Assembly: GCA_013365365.1 (NCBI GenBank)
Contig: JABVXU010000144.1
Location: 1-64,000, forward strand
Source of the DNA: Cruorifilaria tuberocauda
Lineage: Eukaryota; Nematoda; Chromadorea; Rhabditida; Onchocercidae
Length of the DNA: 64,000 nt
Direction: 5' to 3'
In this document: one piece after another, positions 1 to 12,727 of the stretch
Layout: every line of letters starts with the position of its first letter
Position numbering within the stretch: position 1 is the first letter of the stretch
Notes under the pieces: model-generated
What the model saw: only the letters and a program-made list of their open reading frames with translations
The model's database searches: none
What the model was told of the DNA's origin: nothing
Position numbers and translations under genes: made by a program

Positions 1-211
1 GTAATACAAAAATCAGATGTGAATGGTTTTGTATTATAATTTTCTCGAGCTGTAAGATAATATTTTACCTTAATTTAATTTACTGATTTATATTAATTTA
101 ATAATTTGTTATTGATTAGTTTCATGTAATTGTTAAATTTTCTATTTTATTTACTACGATCGTTTATTTAATGAGATTTTGATATGCTCAGTGATAATTA
201 ACTTTTTTTAG

Positions 212-492
212 GGTTGGGTGGCACGTTTTGTGCGACGTAACAATATTACTCTTCAAGTGACTAATTCGGCTTCTACAATTGCACCAAAATTAGTTAATAG
301 CAATATTGGTAATTGTGGTAGCAATATTATTGATAATTTGGTAAATCAAACCGATGATAATTCAATTTGCTGTAGTACTTCGGCTATTATCGTGGAGAAT
401 TCCTCCTGCATGTTACCGTCATCTAAAACATCTCTAATCTCTGATATTACTGTTGCAAATACTAAACTATGTTGTTGCAATGATATGAATGC

Positions 493-547
<55 letters not shown>

Positions 548-790
548 GTATCAACAATGGCAACGTCAGCAATAGCTACTGTTGCAACGAATAATGGTAT
601 TAGCACTTCTGTATCGGTAAAAAAACGTCGTAAAAATTTCACACCGAAGAAAATTGTAGCAAATGATATTATTTATTTAACAGCTAATAACAAAAGCAAT
701 AATAATACTAGTACTACAACTACAACTACAACTACAACTGCAACAATAACAACAACTCCGATAGCAACAACGAGTAATGAAGTAATTTAA
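212..790 (+). CDS. 3'-terminal exon of an unrecognised Thr/Asn-rich protein (gene starts outside the window)
   Basis: An acceptor (run of T then TAG) ends at 211, and the frame is open to a TAA at 788-790, about 192 codons. The exon begins GWVARFVRRNN, so it is the C-terminal part of a larger protein whose earlier exons lie upstream of the window. It is rich in Asn, Ser and Thr. It carries one run of about 18 threonines from a (CAA)n repeat and a second Thr-rich stretch near the end, separated by a basic segment (KKRRKNFTPKK) that could serve nuclear localisation. I see no catalytic motif, membrane segment or known domain, so I give no function. The opposite strand is also open here, but that reading is polyvaline created by the same repeat. 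The strand choice rests on the acceptor, the stop position and the varied composition outside the repeat. Confidence 0.6.
492..547 (+). repeat. (CAA)n trinucleotide repeat inside a coding exon
   Basis: About 18 perfect CAA/ACA units encode polythreonine in the terminal exon at 212-790. A less perfect ACT/ACA-rich tract at about 713-770 encodes a second Thr run. Perfect in-frame repeats of this length commonly vary between individuals. Confidence 0.95.
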
Positions 791-2040
791 AATCAGTAAT
801 TGGGCGAATTATATTGTTGTTTTCTTGTAGGAAACAGTTTCAGAATTATTAATACTTCAAAAATCTTATTTGTAGTATTTTTAATACTTCCAAATATTAA
901 TGATTGGAAAGTTGAATTGTAAATACTGTATGTTAGTGACTAATTAGTAGCCCAAATCGTATATGCAAGTATATGTAAAGTATCAGTGATTAGAAATTAA
1001 ATCCTACTCTAAGTATCTAGTGAATTGGGTACAAGTAACTGTGATTTTAGGATTTTTTCTTTCTCTCTCATTCTCTGTTCACGCTCTCCTATTTCTTTTT
1101 TGATCTATGATTTGTATTTCAAACCTGTTTAAAAAACATCTTAAATTTTCGAGAGAACATTCCAGAATTGATGTTAAAATAAAAGGAAATTTCTCATATA
1201 AATACTATTACTTGTTCTTTTCCTTTTCATATTCCTCTTTCTATAAATATTATTCTAAATGTTATTTATTATGATAATTCTCCAAAATTTGATTCTTTTC
1301 TTGCATTTAACCGTGCAATTCTTTTAATAGCTTAAAAATCATCATTATTATTATGATTTTGATTAGTTCAATCTGAATTTTTTCTTCTTCATTCAATTTT
1401 TTTGCTTAAATATTTTGATATTGTTAAGTTATTAACTCATTTCACTCGACTTACTTTCATTTCATTTTTTGGTCTAAGTCAATTTCTTGCCTTCTTTTGC
1501 TTTCATCAGGGAGATATGATATGTCTTTTTCTTTCCCTCTGTCTCTCTCTCCCCCTCTCATTTTTGGTAAAGCTCAGTTATTCATTGAAAAAAAATCACT
1601 TTACGATTTCATTTATTATTTACATCGTATGAATTATCCACATCTACTCTTCTCATTTCCTGAATTTTTCAAACAAGAGAAGAGAGAGAGAATGAACTCG
1701 AGATTAAGTTGGAAAAAAGTTTGAAATTCGATACTGCATTAACGGATACTTTCAATAAAATACTTTAGAATTCACTTTTTCTACTGTTTTTACTTTTCCT
1801 CTTTTTCCCAGGAAAAAAGTTTGGAAAAAATAAATTATCAATAATACTGACTGCAATATTTCGGGTTTTCTTCCTCTTTTTTTCTCTTCCTAATTCTCGG
1901 CTTACTGAAATTTTAAATTTAATTAATGAGAGAAGACGATATGTAATAGTTAATGTTCCATGAATTATTGTATTTTTTCTCATCCACTTTATTTGTAGCT
2001 TTCACTCATAAGTTCTCACTAAATTACACCTCGTGACAAA

Positions 2041-2240
2041 TTCATCCGGTTGGTGCCGTTTTTTTAATACGGTTTGATATCATATTGCCTTTTTTATTTA
2101 CTACAAGAATAACTTCTTCCTTTTTTCCATAATACCTTCTGGGTTCTAATGAGTTTACCCGGTTCAGTGGCATTTTTCTTTATCCGATTTAGTACCGTAC
2201 TACCTTTCTTAGTTATTCAAAATATTTCCTTTTTTCGTTT
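2041..2240. repeat. degenerate two-unit tandem repeat, period about 112 bases
   Basis: Two stretches starting near 2041 and 2152 share the same order of words: an A/TCCGGTT core, a T-run, an ATACGG- or ATCCGATTT-like word, an AT..TACCGTA or ATATTGCC word, then TTTATTTAC or TTAGTTATT and a closing CTTCCTTTTTTC or TTTCCTTTTTTC word. Identity is partial by eye, so this is an old local duplication rather than a satellite. No function can be read from it. Confidence 0.45.
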
Positions 2241-5200
2241 TATTATATATCTGAATAAATTATTCAACTTCTATCAAATGATAATTATGATTATTTCGGA
2301 CACCAAACGTACGAATTAATATATTATAGCTGTATGTATACTCTCTACGGAAGTTAACCTATCATTTACTTTAAGTAAGCCATTGTAAATATGTCAGAAA
2401 GAGAATTTTTTTCAGTTTAAAACTAATCAACACTTTTCATCCTTGAACATTATTCAATTTTAATTTAATCATAATATTTGTGGCTTACTTCTGCGAATTT
2501 AGTAAGTGAGTGATAGCGAAACATTCCATTGCTTATTTACTTATTAATTTATTTGTTTCTTGTTTTTAAAGTGGCATTTTTTTCTTTTGTTTATCATTGT
2601 TTCATTAATGATATAGTTTATTTGTATTAAATTCTTCTTTTGCACAAGCAAATTTCAAATTCTTTGCCCTTTAACGCTCAATTATTTTGTATGAATGTTA
2701 CATTTTTTCTCTTTTTTTTCTTTTTTTGTCCTTCCGTTATCATTAGCTGATATTATCTTAACTTATCATAGTAAATGAATATAGCAAATGGGAAAAAAGG
2801 CGGAAGATAAAAAATATAAAACGATTATTGCTGGATTTGATTCAAAATTCAAAATTATTGTTAACTTTGAAAGTATACTAAAGGAAGCTATCTCTTTAAT
2901 TTTGTTTAAAATTCCGAATCAAGTTAAATTTAAGGACAAAATTTATTTAAATTAGTTTCTATACATGAAAAAAAGAAAAATTGTATTGTAAAAAGTAAAA
3001 GAAATGTTAATACTCTCTTTGTAATAATGAATAATAAGTCGATTGTTTCATTGGTTAATTACTTCATTTTAATTTGGACAATTTTAATTAGAGTTTTTTA
3101 AGATATTAAAAGTCATTTTTTCTGAATTTTAATAACTTCTTCCTTTAGTACTGGCCTTTATTGAAGATATTTGTATTTTTATTATTTGCATATAGATACA
3201 AATATTTAAAACAAAAAAAGTTATTTGATTGATTAATTAGCTTCAATGTACACCTCTATTGATTTGATATTTTGTTGATTAGCAATTGATTGCTTTCTTC
3301 TCAATTTGAATATGTTTTATTTATTTTTGTTTATGGAAATTTTCTTTTTTTAATGGTTTCGAATTGGTTTGCAAGATTGTTAAGATTGAATTGATTATTA
3401 TAAAAGATTTGAATTTATTCAAATTTACAGTGATAGTATAGGATTCGATAAATATCAAATGATATGTAATCACAATAAATGAAATGCTTTCGATATCCTG
3501 TTCTTCTGAATAAACGCTAGTTAATTGAAAAGATTAGATTGAATCCGTTATTTCTCGTTCAAAGAAGAAAAGATTGATAATTAATTATTATGCAATTACC
3601 ATATCCATTTCTGACAATTTAAATTATACATTATTGGAAAAGTTCAACAAATATTTCATATATTTCAAAATTAATATCAAGTTATTGTAATTTGTATGTG
3701 GGGACAATTCGATAGTTAAATGTGTTGATGAAGAAATTTCGAAATTTATTTCCTGAGATTAGTACATTCTGGAGATGTGAAAATACGATCAGGAAGTACT
3801 ATAGGATGATATTGATTCAATGTATCTATTTGAACATCATCAAAATTTTCTGTGAGAAGCAATTCATCAGTTATTCAAAAAAGTTACGAAATCTGGAATT
3901 GTATTAAATTTTATCAACTGGAAGAGATATTGAACCTATTAAAATGTTTACACTTCAAGTTTACATGTCAATTTTTCTTCCGTAAATGAAAAATTAAATA
4001 ATTATAAAATCTTTTGAAAAGTATTTTTCTCCTCACTATACTGATATTGATATTTCGGTAACTGATCGATGAGTCTATTGATTTTATAATTAATATATTA
4101 ACGTTTAAACATCAAAATCGAATGATATGATAACAATTTTTTTCATTTTTCATGATTCTAATAAAAATATCCATTGCTTAATCGGTTAGTCAAATGATTG
4201 ATTGATGCTATGAATAATGGAATGTATGCAATTAATATTTGAAAATGATCGGATTTTAATTTCAGGCAATACCTTTCTACTCTTTGCACTTTCTTTTGTC
4301 TATTCGCAAGAAAGTTTTGTGTGATAAAACTTCAATAGCTAAATTTATAAACAATGAATTTATCATTGAAGCATTGGCCGTAAATTTTTGTGCAAATATT
4401 TGCATACTTATAAAATTCTAATCGATTCGAAAACAAGCTTCAAACTGTTAGAAATTTATTTTCGAGGCATTATAATCGATGATTCTTTCCCTTTTTCTTT
4501 CTTTCTTCATAAATTTTTGATTTAAAATTTATTCGTCTTTTATTCAGAATAATTGTAGTAATTAAGTGCATAGAATTTTAATCTGAAATTTTACATTTTT
4601 TAGCAAATTTAGCATATTCGTCCTTTTTAATTTATTTATCTAATAGTGATAAGAATAGCCAAATTAAATTATCAAAAATTTCCATTAGCAAACAAAAAAG
4701 TTCAAATAAGAAAAATTTTGAATTAATACATGCTTACTTGAATCGAAGGAATTTTTTAATTAAAAACAAGCTTTTAAGCATTTTAATATTGTTAAAGACT
4801 AAATATAATTAAATATTTTCCTTTTCTACATATTTTTATTCAGATAATGTTGTAAATAAAAGCAAAAATTCAATTAAGGTTTCAATTTTTAATGAAAATC
4901 ATTGGATTTTATTGGTGCAAGGACAAAAATTAAAGAATACATGAATTAAGTCAACTAAAGTATAAATGAAATCAGCTGTAAGAACTTTTGGCTTTTTTCT
5001 ATTTTTTATTAAACATCTTATCAGATAAACGAGATAGACGGATTCTGAAGCAATGGATTCCAAGTTGAAGCGGACTAGAGTTATATATTCCGTGAAACTA
5101 ATTAATTCAAGAAGGAAACCAATTTGAAATGATTTTTCTAATATAGCTTAATGCTTATTATTTCAAGTCGATACAACTGTCTTTTACATCAATTGATATT

Positions 5201-6540
5201 ATCACTACAACTTACTGCACGAATTTTTAGATTTTGATTCGATCAAAAAATTATATCATATTATTTTAATTCGTGCTGCCTTTATTTAATCGAAAATTGC
5301 AAAAATTGATAATTAAACTTTATCATATTATCGACTGATTAAGAAAAGAAGCCTACTGATGATGAAGTAAACAACAATATACTTTTTGAAGTAAAAAAGT
5401 AGCAATTAAATTTTATCATATAATTGATGAATTGATCGAAAAGAGCCTAAAAACGAATGGATACAGATAAAAGTGCTTTGGATTGCTTCTTTCAATGCTT
5501 ATTTATTTTTTCATTTAAAGTCCAGTACAAATTCAAAACGAAAAAAAATGTTTTTAAATTCGAAAGACTCTCATAATTTCTCGCAATAAAACCGTCTAAT
5601 GAATCATTTGGGGTAAATTATGCAATGATAAGACTTAAATGGTAAAAATTAAATTCAAATTGGAAAGACCATAATATATTTCCAGATGACAGAAAATAAT
5701 TCGATTATTTTACTTGAAATATATTATCACACAGTTTTTGTTAATATTAAATGTAAAGTTAAAATCGGCGAAAAATGAGTGTTAAAGTATCGAAAAAAAA
5801 TTGTTATTTAATTAATTAAAATTTAATATATTATAATATAACTTCACATTTCTTTCTAGCTTTAATATCATGTTATAAACATGAATTTATTTATTACATA
5901 ATTCAAAAAATAAGAAATAAGTAATTCGAAAATGATATATATAAATAATTAAATTCTCGGATAATTGCAAATTTTCGGATAGTAATCAATTAATTTAAAT
6001 TTTCTCATATTTTTGATTTAAAAAAAAGAGAAGAATTTTGTTGCATCATATATTATATCATGTATGCATTATATTAAATGGCAATAATTAATGCTGTTCA
6101 CAAAACGATACATACATTTTTTTATTTATACTTTCACTTTTAATTTACAATTTAATAATTTGATAAGAAGGTAGATGCTTTTTTAATCAATAACATATTG
6201 ATAAACATAAATCAGTAAAAAAATTCTTTCCCTCTTCATTTTCTCGAATTTCATTGATGCATGCATTTATGATGGAATCATTTCTCGTTCCTCACCCTAT
6301 AATTGAAAACTTAAAATTAGCATTTTTTTGAGGATTTGAGGCAAATTTTTTTTCTTTGAGATATTTCTTCATTTTAAATTTTAATAAATGATGTAGATAA
6401 TTTTGAAAATTTTAGCAAAAGAATTTATTCCCGCAAAATCAAGATGGATTGGATTAACTAACTAAAAAATTAAATTAAATGGTTAAGCAATTGATCAATC
6501 GTTTATATACCAAAATAGATATATGATATTGTCCCTTTGT

Positions 6541-6616
6541 ATCTCTCTATCTGTATTTCTCTCTATCTCTCTGTATCTCTCTCTCTGTATCTCTCTCTCT
6601 GTATCCCTCTCTCTGT
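6541..6616. repeat. (CTCTCTGTAT)n-like microsatellite
   Basis: A pyrimidine-rich tract made of variants of CTCTCTGTATCT repeated about six times. It lies 40 bases beyond the stop codon of the first minus-strand TTR gene, in its probable 3' flank. Confidence 0.9.
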
Positions 6617-6655
6617 TTAAATATTAATAAGTTTTAAAATCTTTGAAATTAAGAA

Positions 6656-7557
6656 TCAAACCGGAAATATCGTTTCCAAATTCAGGACGCCAATATCAAA
6701 CACTTTCTTTGCTGTTTTTCCTTCGCTAATATATTTGGATGGAATTTGGAATTTTAATTTCCGTTGTCCCAGCTTCAAGATAAAGCATAAAAACTGATAA
6801 AAATGGGGTAGGAAAATAAGTTTAATCAAACTTAGTTAAGACTATGTCTTTTTATTTATCATTAAACTTTTACTTTTTTCCATCAAATGTTAAATAATAT
6901 AATAAATTTAAACGTAAAATAAAAAAAATCAATCACCTTCAGATTATCATCGCAATCATGATATACTTTAAGCACCGGATCAATATTAGTTAATTCAGCC
7001 GTATCACCTTCGAGCGTAAACATACCTTGTTCATCAGTATAGCCCTGAGCCAAAAGATCGTCTGGATCAGGTCCTGAAAAAATAAATTACCTGGAAGTTC
7101 TGCGCCATCAATTTCTCATTTTATATTAAAGAAAAATGACAAGCAAATTGAAATTGAATACAAAGCATTTGTGTAGAAATGCACTTATATATAAATCACC
7201 AATTTAAAAATTATTGAATTAAATATATAAAACAAAAAAATAATTGCTAAAAATAAAAAGGATTTTTTTTAATTTATAATGTAGAAAACTAAACAGAAAT
7301 CGGATATTCATAAAACAAATTAAAAAAATCAATTAAGGTTGAATATTTATGTCTCAATATGTGAAATACAGAATATAAATGAAGAGATTAAGATCGAAAA
7401 TGAAGTTACCGGTATCTTCGTCCCAAAGTTTTACACGAGTGTTCCGTGCCGGAGAACTACCGCATAACAGTTTACCTTTAACCGCAACAGCTTGTTGTCT
7501 CACAGCCGTTGAAAATGTCGCAATACTAAGCGTTGCGAAAAGCAACCAAAAATTCAT
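6656..7557 (-). CDS. transthyretin-like (TTR/TTL) family secreted protein, copy 1
   Basis: Three exons on the minus strand: 7557-7410, 7073-6937 and 6772-6656, joined in phases 1 and 0, give 133 residues. Residues 1-18 (MNFWLLFATLSIATFSTA) are a signal peptide. The mature protein shows the nematode TTL pattern: KGKLLCG near the start, VKLWDEDTG, GMFTLEGDT, then DPVLKVYHDCDD, followed by GQRKLKFQIP and a closing VFDIGVLNLETIFP. This is a small secreted beta-sandwich family related in fold to transthyretin and greatly expanded in nematodes. One member in C. elegans marks dying cells for engulfment, but most have unknown ligands. The cysteines in the LLCG and HDC positions probably pair. The gene lies in tandem with a second copy of identical exon layout 1 kb away, and both are read in the same direction. 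Assignment to the family is firm; the individual role is unknown. Confidence 0.93.
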
Positions 7558-8538
7558 CTTGAATTATATAATCCGGCAGAACCTAAAATAACTTAATCAT
7601 TTGTAACGTTTCTATAAATTTATCGTACCCGAAGCTGTCGAATCGAAAAACTTGAAAATATAAAACTCATTTATTGATTAGTTTTGATTCAATTTTTTTT
7701 ATTTAATTAAATATTCGGTTGCGATTAATTTACTAAATGAATTATTATTATCCTGTATGATCGGATCAAAATTATGTTATACCCGAAATTAATTACCAGT
7801 TTCAAACTCTAAGATGAAAAATTCAAAATCAGAAATAGTTCGAAATAATAATTAAATTAAAATTTGACAGGTGGAAACGAGTAAAATCGAAACTTTATGA
7901 GAGAGGTGTTGTTGTTAGCATAGTCGACAAAAAATTGGATTATTTACTCGTCCAATCTTTCTCATTGAAGAAATTGATGATCGAATAATTTGATATCAAT
8001 CATTTTTGAAAATAATTTCTAATTTTGATAATTTTGAATCTAATCAAATTTTAATGTTAAAATTTTATTTGCAGAAAATATAAATAACGCACCTTCTAAT
8101 TTGATAAGTGGAAGAAATGAAAAGGTATGCTAGTATATTTAAATATAAAGATATCAAAGTTGGAGTAAAATAACTAATATAAAGTAATTTACTTTATTTA
8201 CGTGAGTTATTTTAGAGATTATGCTTTGAAATTTTAAAGATAAGATAAACTAAGAAATAAAATAATAACAAGCACTAACTTGAGAAATATAAAATAAAAA
8301 TCATAAATAATATAAGCAAATATTTTTCAAAAGTTTTAAATTATTTAAATTGTTCCAAAATTAAATAAATAAATTATGGTAAATAAGACCAACAATAGAA
8401 ATGCACAGAGAAATATGAAGATTTTATTATATGATTTATTACAATTATCATTTCATCTTTTTGAATTAATTACAATTGTTTAAAATTTATTATGATATCT
8501 TCAGCATGACTTCATCTCATTATCTTCCACGTGTACTT
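7558..8538. other. intergenic spacer between the two TTR genes
   Basis: About 980 AT-rich bases. They hold the 5' flank of the first TTR copy (right side of that gene on the minus strand) and the 3' flank of the second. No coding sequence or distinctive repeat is seen. A CACGTG word at 8528-8533 lies just past the stop of copy 2. Confidence 0.6.
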
Positions 8539-9370
8539 TCATAAAAGGTCACGTTCTTCGTTAGGAAATATTGTCTCCAAATTTAGCACACCAGCATCGA
8601 AAATTTTCTTTGCAGTAGAACCAGCGGAAATGTAATGCTCGGGTATACGTAGCTTAATTTTTCTTTTACCAGGCTAAAAATTGAAACTTGAAAATTTACT
8701 AATTTTAAATTGAATTGAATTTTTGATATCGAAGATTTGAAAAAGGAGACGAAGCAAAATCGAATCGATATTATTATCATTTAATATTAATGGGGACATA
8801 CTTGGAGAAATATGAAATTTAACAATCTTTTTCTTTTTTTCTTCAGTTGTAAGTACAAATTTGCCTAAAAATATAAATCACTTACTGCAAGACCATCATC
8901 ACAATCATGATAAATTTTAAGTACAGGATCAATGCTTGTCATTTCTCGAGTACTGCCTTCAAGATTAAAATTACCATTTCCATCTGTCTCATTTTCATCC
9001 AGTACGTCATCCGGATCCGGTCCTAAGATTAACCTATTACTATCGTTTACATCACTAAAATAATTTGACAAAAAAAAATTTAACATTATTTGTTTTAAAG
9101 TATTAAATCGACCCAAATTTAAGTTATCTATAATCAACAACTGAAATTTAAAATAATGATTAACTATCATAATCCAATATCCTTGTTTCAAATTGGAGAA
9201 TACTAATGTGAATGAACATTCTAACCATCATCTTCATCCCATAGCTTAACTTTTACGTTTGCTGCGGGCTTATCACCACATTTTAATTGACCTTTAGCCC
9301 GTACTGCTTGAAGTCGCATTGCAGTACTAATACCAAATATGGTTAGAAATAAGAGCAATACAATTTTCAT
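8539..9370 (-). CDS. transthyretin-like (TTR/TTL) family secreted protein, copy 2
   Basis: Three minus-strand exons at 9370-9226, 9022-8886 and 8673-8539 encode 138 residues. The start has a clear signal peptide (MKIVLLLFLTIFGISTA). The mature part carries KGQLKCGDKPA, VKLWDEDDG, GNFNLEGST, DPVLKIYHDCDDG, PGKRKIKLRIPEHYIS and AGVLNLETIFP. Exon phases (1, then 0) and exon 2 length (137 bases) are the same as in the neighbouring copy, so the two arose by tandem duplication. The copy differs by a longer acidic C-terminus (NEERDLL) and by two residues where the internal loop reads ENETDG. In other parasitic nematodes such proteins are abundant secreted products; a role at the host interface or in neurons is inference only. 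Confidence 0.93.
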
Positions 9371-12228
9371 CTACAAAATTCTTCCAAAAAATAACAATCA
9401 ATAAAAAACATACACGTAAAAATATTCGCACGTCTATGGACCAAATATTAATGCGTAGTGCAAAATATTTTACGCGAAATCCGTCCAATAAGTGTTGTAT
9501 ACAAGTAAAATCAATCACAGCAACAGTTAATGGGTTGATTTCACAATGATTAAATAAGCAAGTTATACTTTGTATATATTTAGTATTAAATATTTATATT
9601 TTATAATATTTTTATAAGCAAACGATAAACCGTCAGAGTGATAACAAGTAAATTATATTTGATAAAGCATAAAAGATTTCCATTATTACAGTATAGGATA
9701 TATTTTGAGTTAATTGTAATTTCATTAAATAATATTATTTGTAAGTTGAAAGTACTAATAATAAGCACTAAATGATACAACCATCGTTAATCCGCATAAT
9801 ATTACGAGTAATTCGTTTCTGAATTAACTTCTATTTAGTAAAATATGCATCTATGAAGTTAGATTGTAATCATAATTTATATTTAATAATTTTGGTTTGA
9901 AGAAAAATAAAATATTAGAACGAATTATTTAAAAGATGTTAAGCAAATGTTTGATCTGTACGAATGGATAAATCATCAACAGCATGATACTAATTCATCA
10001 TAAGATTATATAAACAACGAATAACTTAGTTGAAAACAAACTAATATATCTGTCACACTTAAGCACGAACTCTCAAAAAACAGAGAATTTATTTATTTCA
10101 AATCGATTGATAATGAAAAAACTGAGGAAGAAAGCTGAAATTGAAAAGATCAAAACAAGAGAACAAAAAAAAGCCTAATCTTAACTGATAGTATTGGTTT
10201 GTTGTTTACAAGAAAATTGGATTTCATTTTTCCTTTCTTTCCAAGAAAAAAATGCAAATCAAAATACTTCGTGCTTCTTTATTTTTCGCTAACTTTTAAC
10301 ATTCGTTTTCTTCTTTCTTCTCTACTAACAAATGACAAAACATCTGTTATCAATAAAACTAGAAGGAAAGGAAAAGAAAGATTCGTTGCATCGATTTTAA
10401 ATAAATCTTAAAATTCCTAGTTATTCGATTAAAAAAGACCAATTAGTTAGCTCCAGGATCGAAAATTCTGAAAATATTAAGTTTTTTTTCAATTTACTAT
10501 TTAAACCGAATGCTCCTTTCTTACTTTAGATTAATATTAAAAAGTCGAGAAAAATAACTTAAGTAAAGAACTGAAAGAAACAAATTCTCAAATTAAGTAT
10601 TTAAATTTATTTTACTAGTAGTAGCGCAGGAAATTGCTTATAGTATTATTTTATTATGATTAAGAATGAAAATATTGTTTATTAAGTTATACTGTGATAA
10701 AATATTAGAATATCGATTTGTTCTATTATGATATAACCAAAATAAGAATATTAGTTGATTTCTCAAGATATTAACTATATTAATTTGGTAAATAACTAAG
10801 ATCACTGATTAGAATAATCCGAAAATGGTTCATTTGAATGACTTCAATTTAGAAAAGACGAGTAATAAATTAATTCGGAATTAGAAAAATTTCCGATACG
10901 TTAGCGAAAATGTAATTGTTATGCGAAGTAAAGAATAGTAATAGTTATCTTTTGAGATGACTATTTGGCTGCTTTCTTCTTATAGCATTCAGTTATCAAA
11001 TTTAATTGTTTTCGACTCACTTTGTTAAGTGAAATCTAAATATATCTTGTAGTTAGGAATTGAAATGAGTAACTTAATAGGAGCAGTTATTTCAGATGTT
11101 CCTTTTATCAATAAAATCGTAGGCCAATTACAGTACAAGGAAAACACTTCTAATATAGTAATTCTACAATTCATCATATCCTCATTTATTATTGTAAATG
11201 TTTGCATATGGTAGCAATCCGATGTTAACTATTAATACATACTTACTTGCAGCACAAATTGGTATTAGCATACTTTTTTTTAATTATCAAAATTGAATTT
11301 CTCATATTAAATTTTGGAAAATTGAAAAAGTGAAAAAAATTCATATGAATTAATGAACAATAAATTCATTTCGAAAACTTTGTGTTATTTACCCTAAAAT
11401 GAGACAGAATTGATTGTATTCAGTTCTTTGATCATTGATTTTCACCGATTCAAACTTCCCATTTTCTTTCTAATATCATAAAATATAAATTGATAAGAAT
11501 CTAATCATATGTTTCTATTATTATAGTAATTATGTTAGTTTCAGTATATTTAATTCTTTTGAAATTTGTGCTATCATATCTACCTGCGGTGATAAATTTA
11601 AATTTATATCTTATTGACTAATAAAATTTCATCAAATTCAAATTACTACAGTAGAGATCCTTTGAAGAGATTAATTTCATCCAAATAATTGTAAAACATT
11701 TTTATTTATTTGTTTTAAAAAATTGGTTGGAAATTTATAATTTAATTGAATTCTAATAATGCAAAGTTAAAAATCTTTTTTCGTCGCACAATTGGAATAT
11801 ATGCGAGCGATTGCTCTAGCTGATATTACGCTTCTTTTTTCATTTAACAAAAATGAATTTAACATTTCTAATTTCTTTTCAGACTGTTAAATCTTTAATT
11901 TAATCTACATATCATCTACATATAAATCATAAATTGGCTACTATGAAGATTAACTTAACTAATAAAGTTGAATAAAGTTAGATCAAGTTAAATTAGAAAA
12001 GCTAGACACTAATGTCTAATCAATTCTTATAAGCTGATTGAATATAGTCATTTATGTTTGCTACCTAAATTGCGTTGTCACATTGACGCAAAAACTTTGA
12101 CGTAAAATCCAATGGAGCATAACATTATTTGACAATGCACGCATAGAATTTACTGATTTGATAAATTTGAAATGATGCAAAATTAAAGTAAATGATAAGA
12201 ATCGATAATAACTGACACTAATTTTAAA
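9371..12228. other. intergenic, no gene seen
   Basis: About 2.9 kb of AT-rich sequence upstream of the second TTR gene. Short open frames on both strands are no longer than expected for this composition and show no family resemblance. It probably contains the promoter of the TTR copy at its left end. Confidence 0.55.
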
Positions 12229-12727
12229 TCAATCAGTATCGATGAATGGTTCATCACGAGCAAAGTAATCCTTCCAGTCGATTGAACTATAGCCTAATTG
12301 TTCAGCTTTCAGCTTACAACGTGGCGGTTGCATCATTTCATCTTGCATTTTAATCGCTCGTCGACGTTCCCATCGATATGTGATCTGAAATGCTAAATTA
12401 TCAATTAAGATGAAGCAAAAGTTAAAATTCATTATTCAACTCTTAAATTAACTCAAATAAAATGAACTTATATGAATGAAAGCTTATATGCTTATAAAGA
12501 TGCCATTATGAAGATTTTGATATGTCAATGTATTATCATTTTAAATGCATGATGTGATCATTATATACAAAAGAAGTTCTTGTTGCATGAGTAAAATGCG
12601 AGTAAAATATGAAAAGCTGTAATTTCAAATCAATTCTAACATATTCGAATGCAACACTCAATACCATCAATAGAAAACCAAATATGAACATGAAAATGCT
12701 GATAGTTATAGCAATAATCTGCAACAT
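12229..12727 (-). CDS. small single-pass membrane protein, two exons, function unknown
   Basis: Exon 1 (12727-12641) encodes 29 residues from MLQIIAITIS through a strongly hydrophobic stretch to SVAFEY. Exon 2 (12384-12229) joins in phase 0 and adds ITYRWERRRAIKMQDEMMQ and a hydrophilic tail ending FARDEPFIDTD, giving 80 residues. Residues 3-25 form one membrane helix. The basic YRWERRR directly after it suggests an N-out or signal-anchor arrangement with a cytosolic tail of about 50 residues. The tail has an aromatic and acidic end. I do not recognise the family. The coding case rests on the two-exon fit, canonical donor (GTTAGA) and acceptor (TTTCAG), and a plausible membrane-protein layout. 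An additional upstream exon cannot be excluded. Confidence 0.6.

Larger units (their letters stand above)
791..6655. other. long gene-poor interval (about 5.9 kb)
   Basis: The interval starts with the likely 3' UTR of the gene ending at 790 and ends at the 3' end of the first TTR gene. It is AT-rich with many homopolymer runs. Small open frames occur (for example 1402-1632, 3722-3907 and an acceptor-preceded frame at 4264-4421), but they lack consistent splice partners or recognisable protein sequence. Apart from the two repeat features listed separately I see nothing supportable. Confidence 0.6.

Noticed and set aside
346..642. Minus-strand frame with a polyvaline run
   Set aside because: It is the reverse reading of the (CAA)n polythreonine exon; the plus strand has the acceptor and the sensible composition.
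3722..3907. 61-codon plus-strand frame
   Set aside because: Irregular composition, no splice sites in phase, no resemblance to a protein family.
4264..4421. Plus-strand frame of about 52 codons directly after a TTTCAG site (AIPFYSLHFLLS, then KKVLCDKTS)
   Set aside because: No donor or partner exon, no ATG, no known family, and this length is expected by chance in AT-rich DNA.
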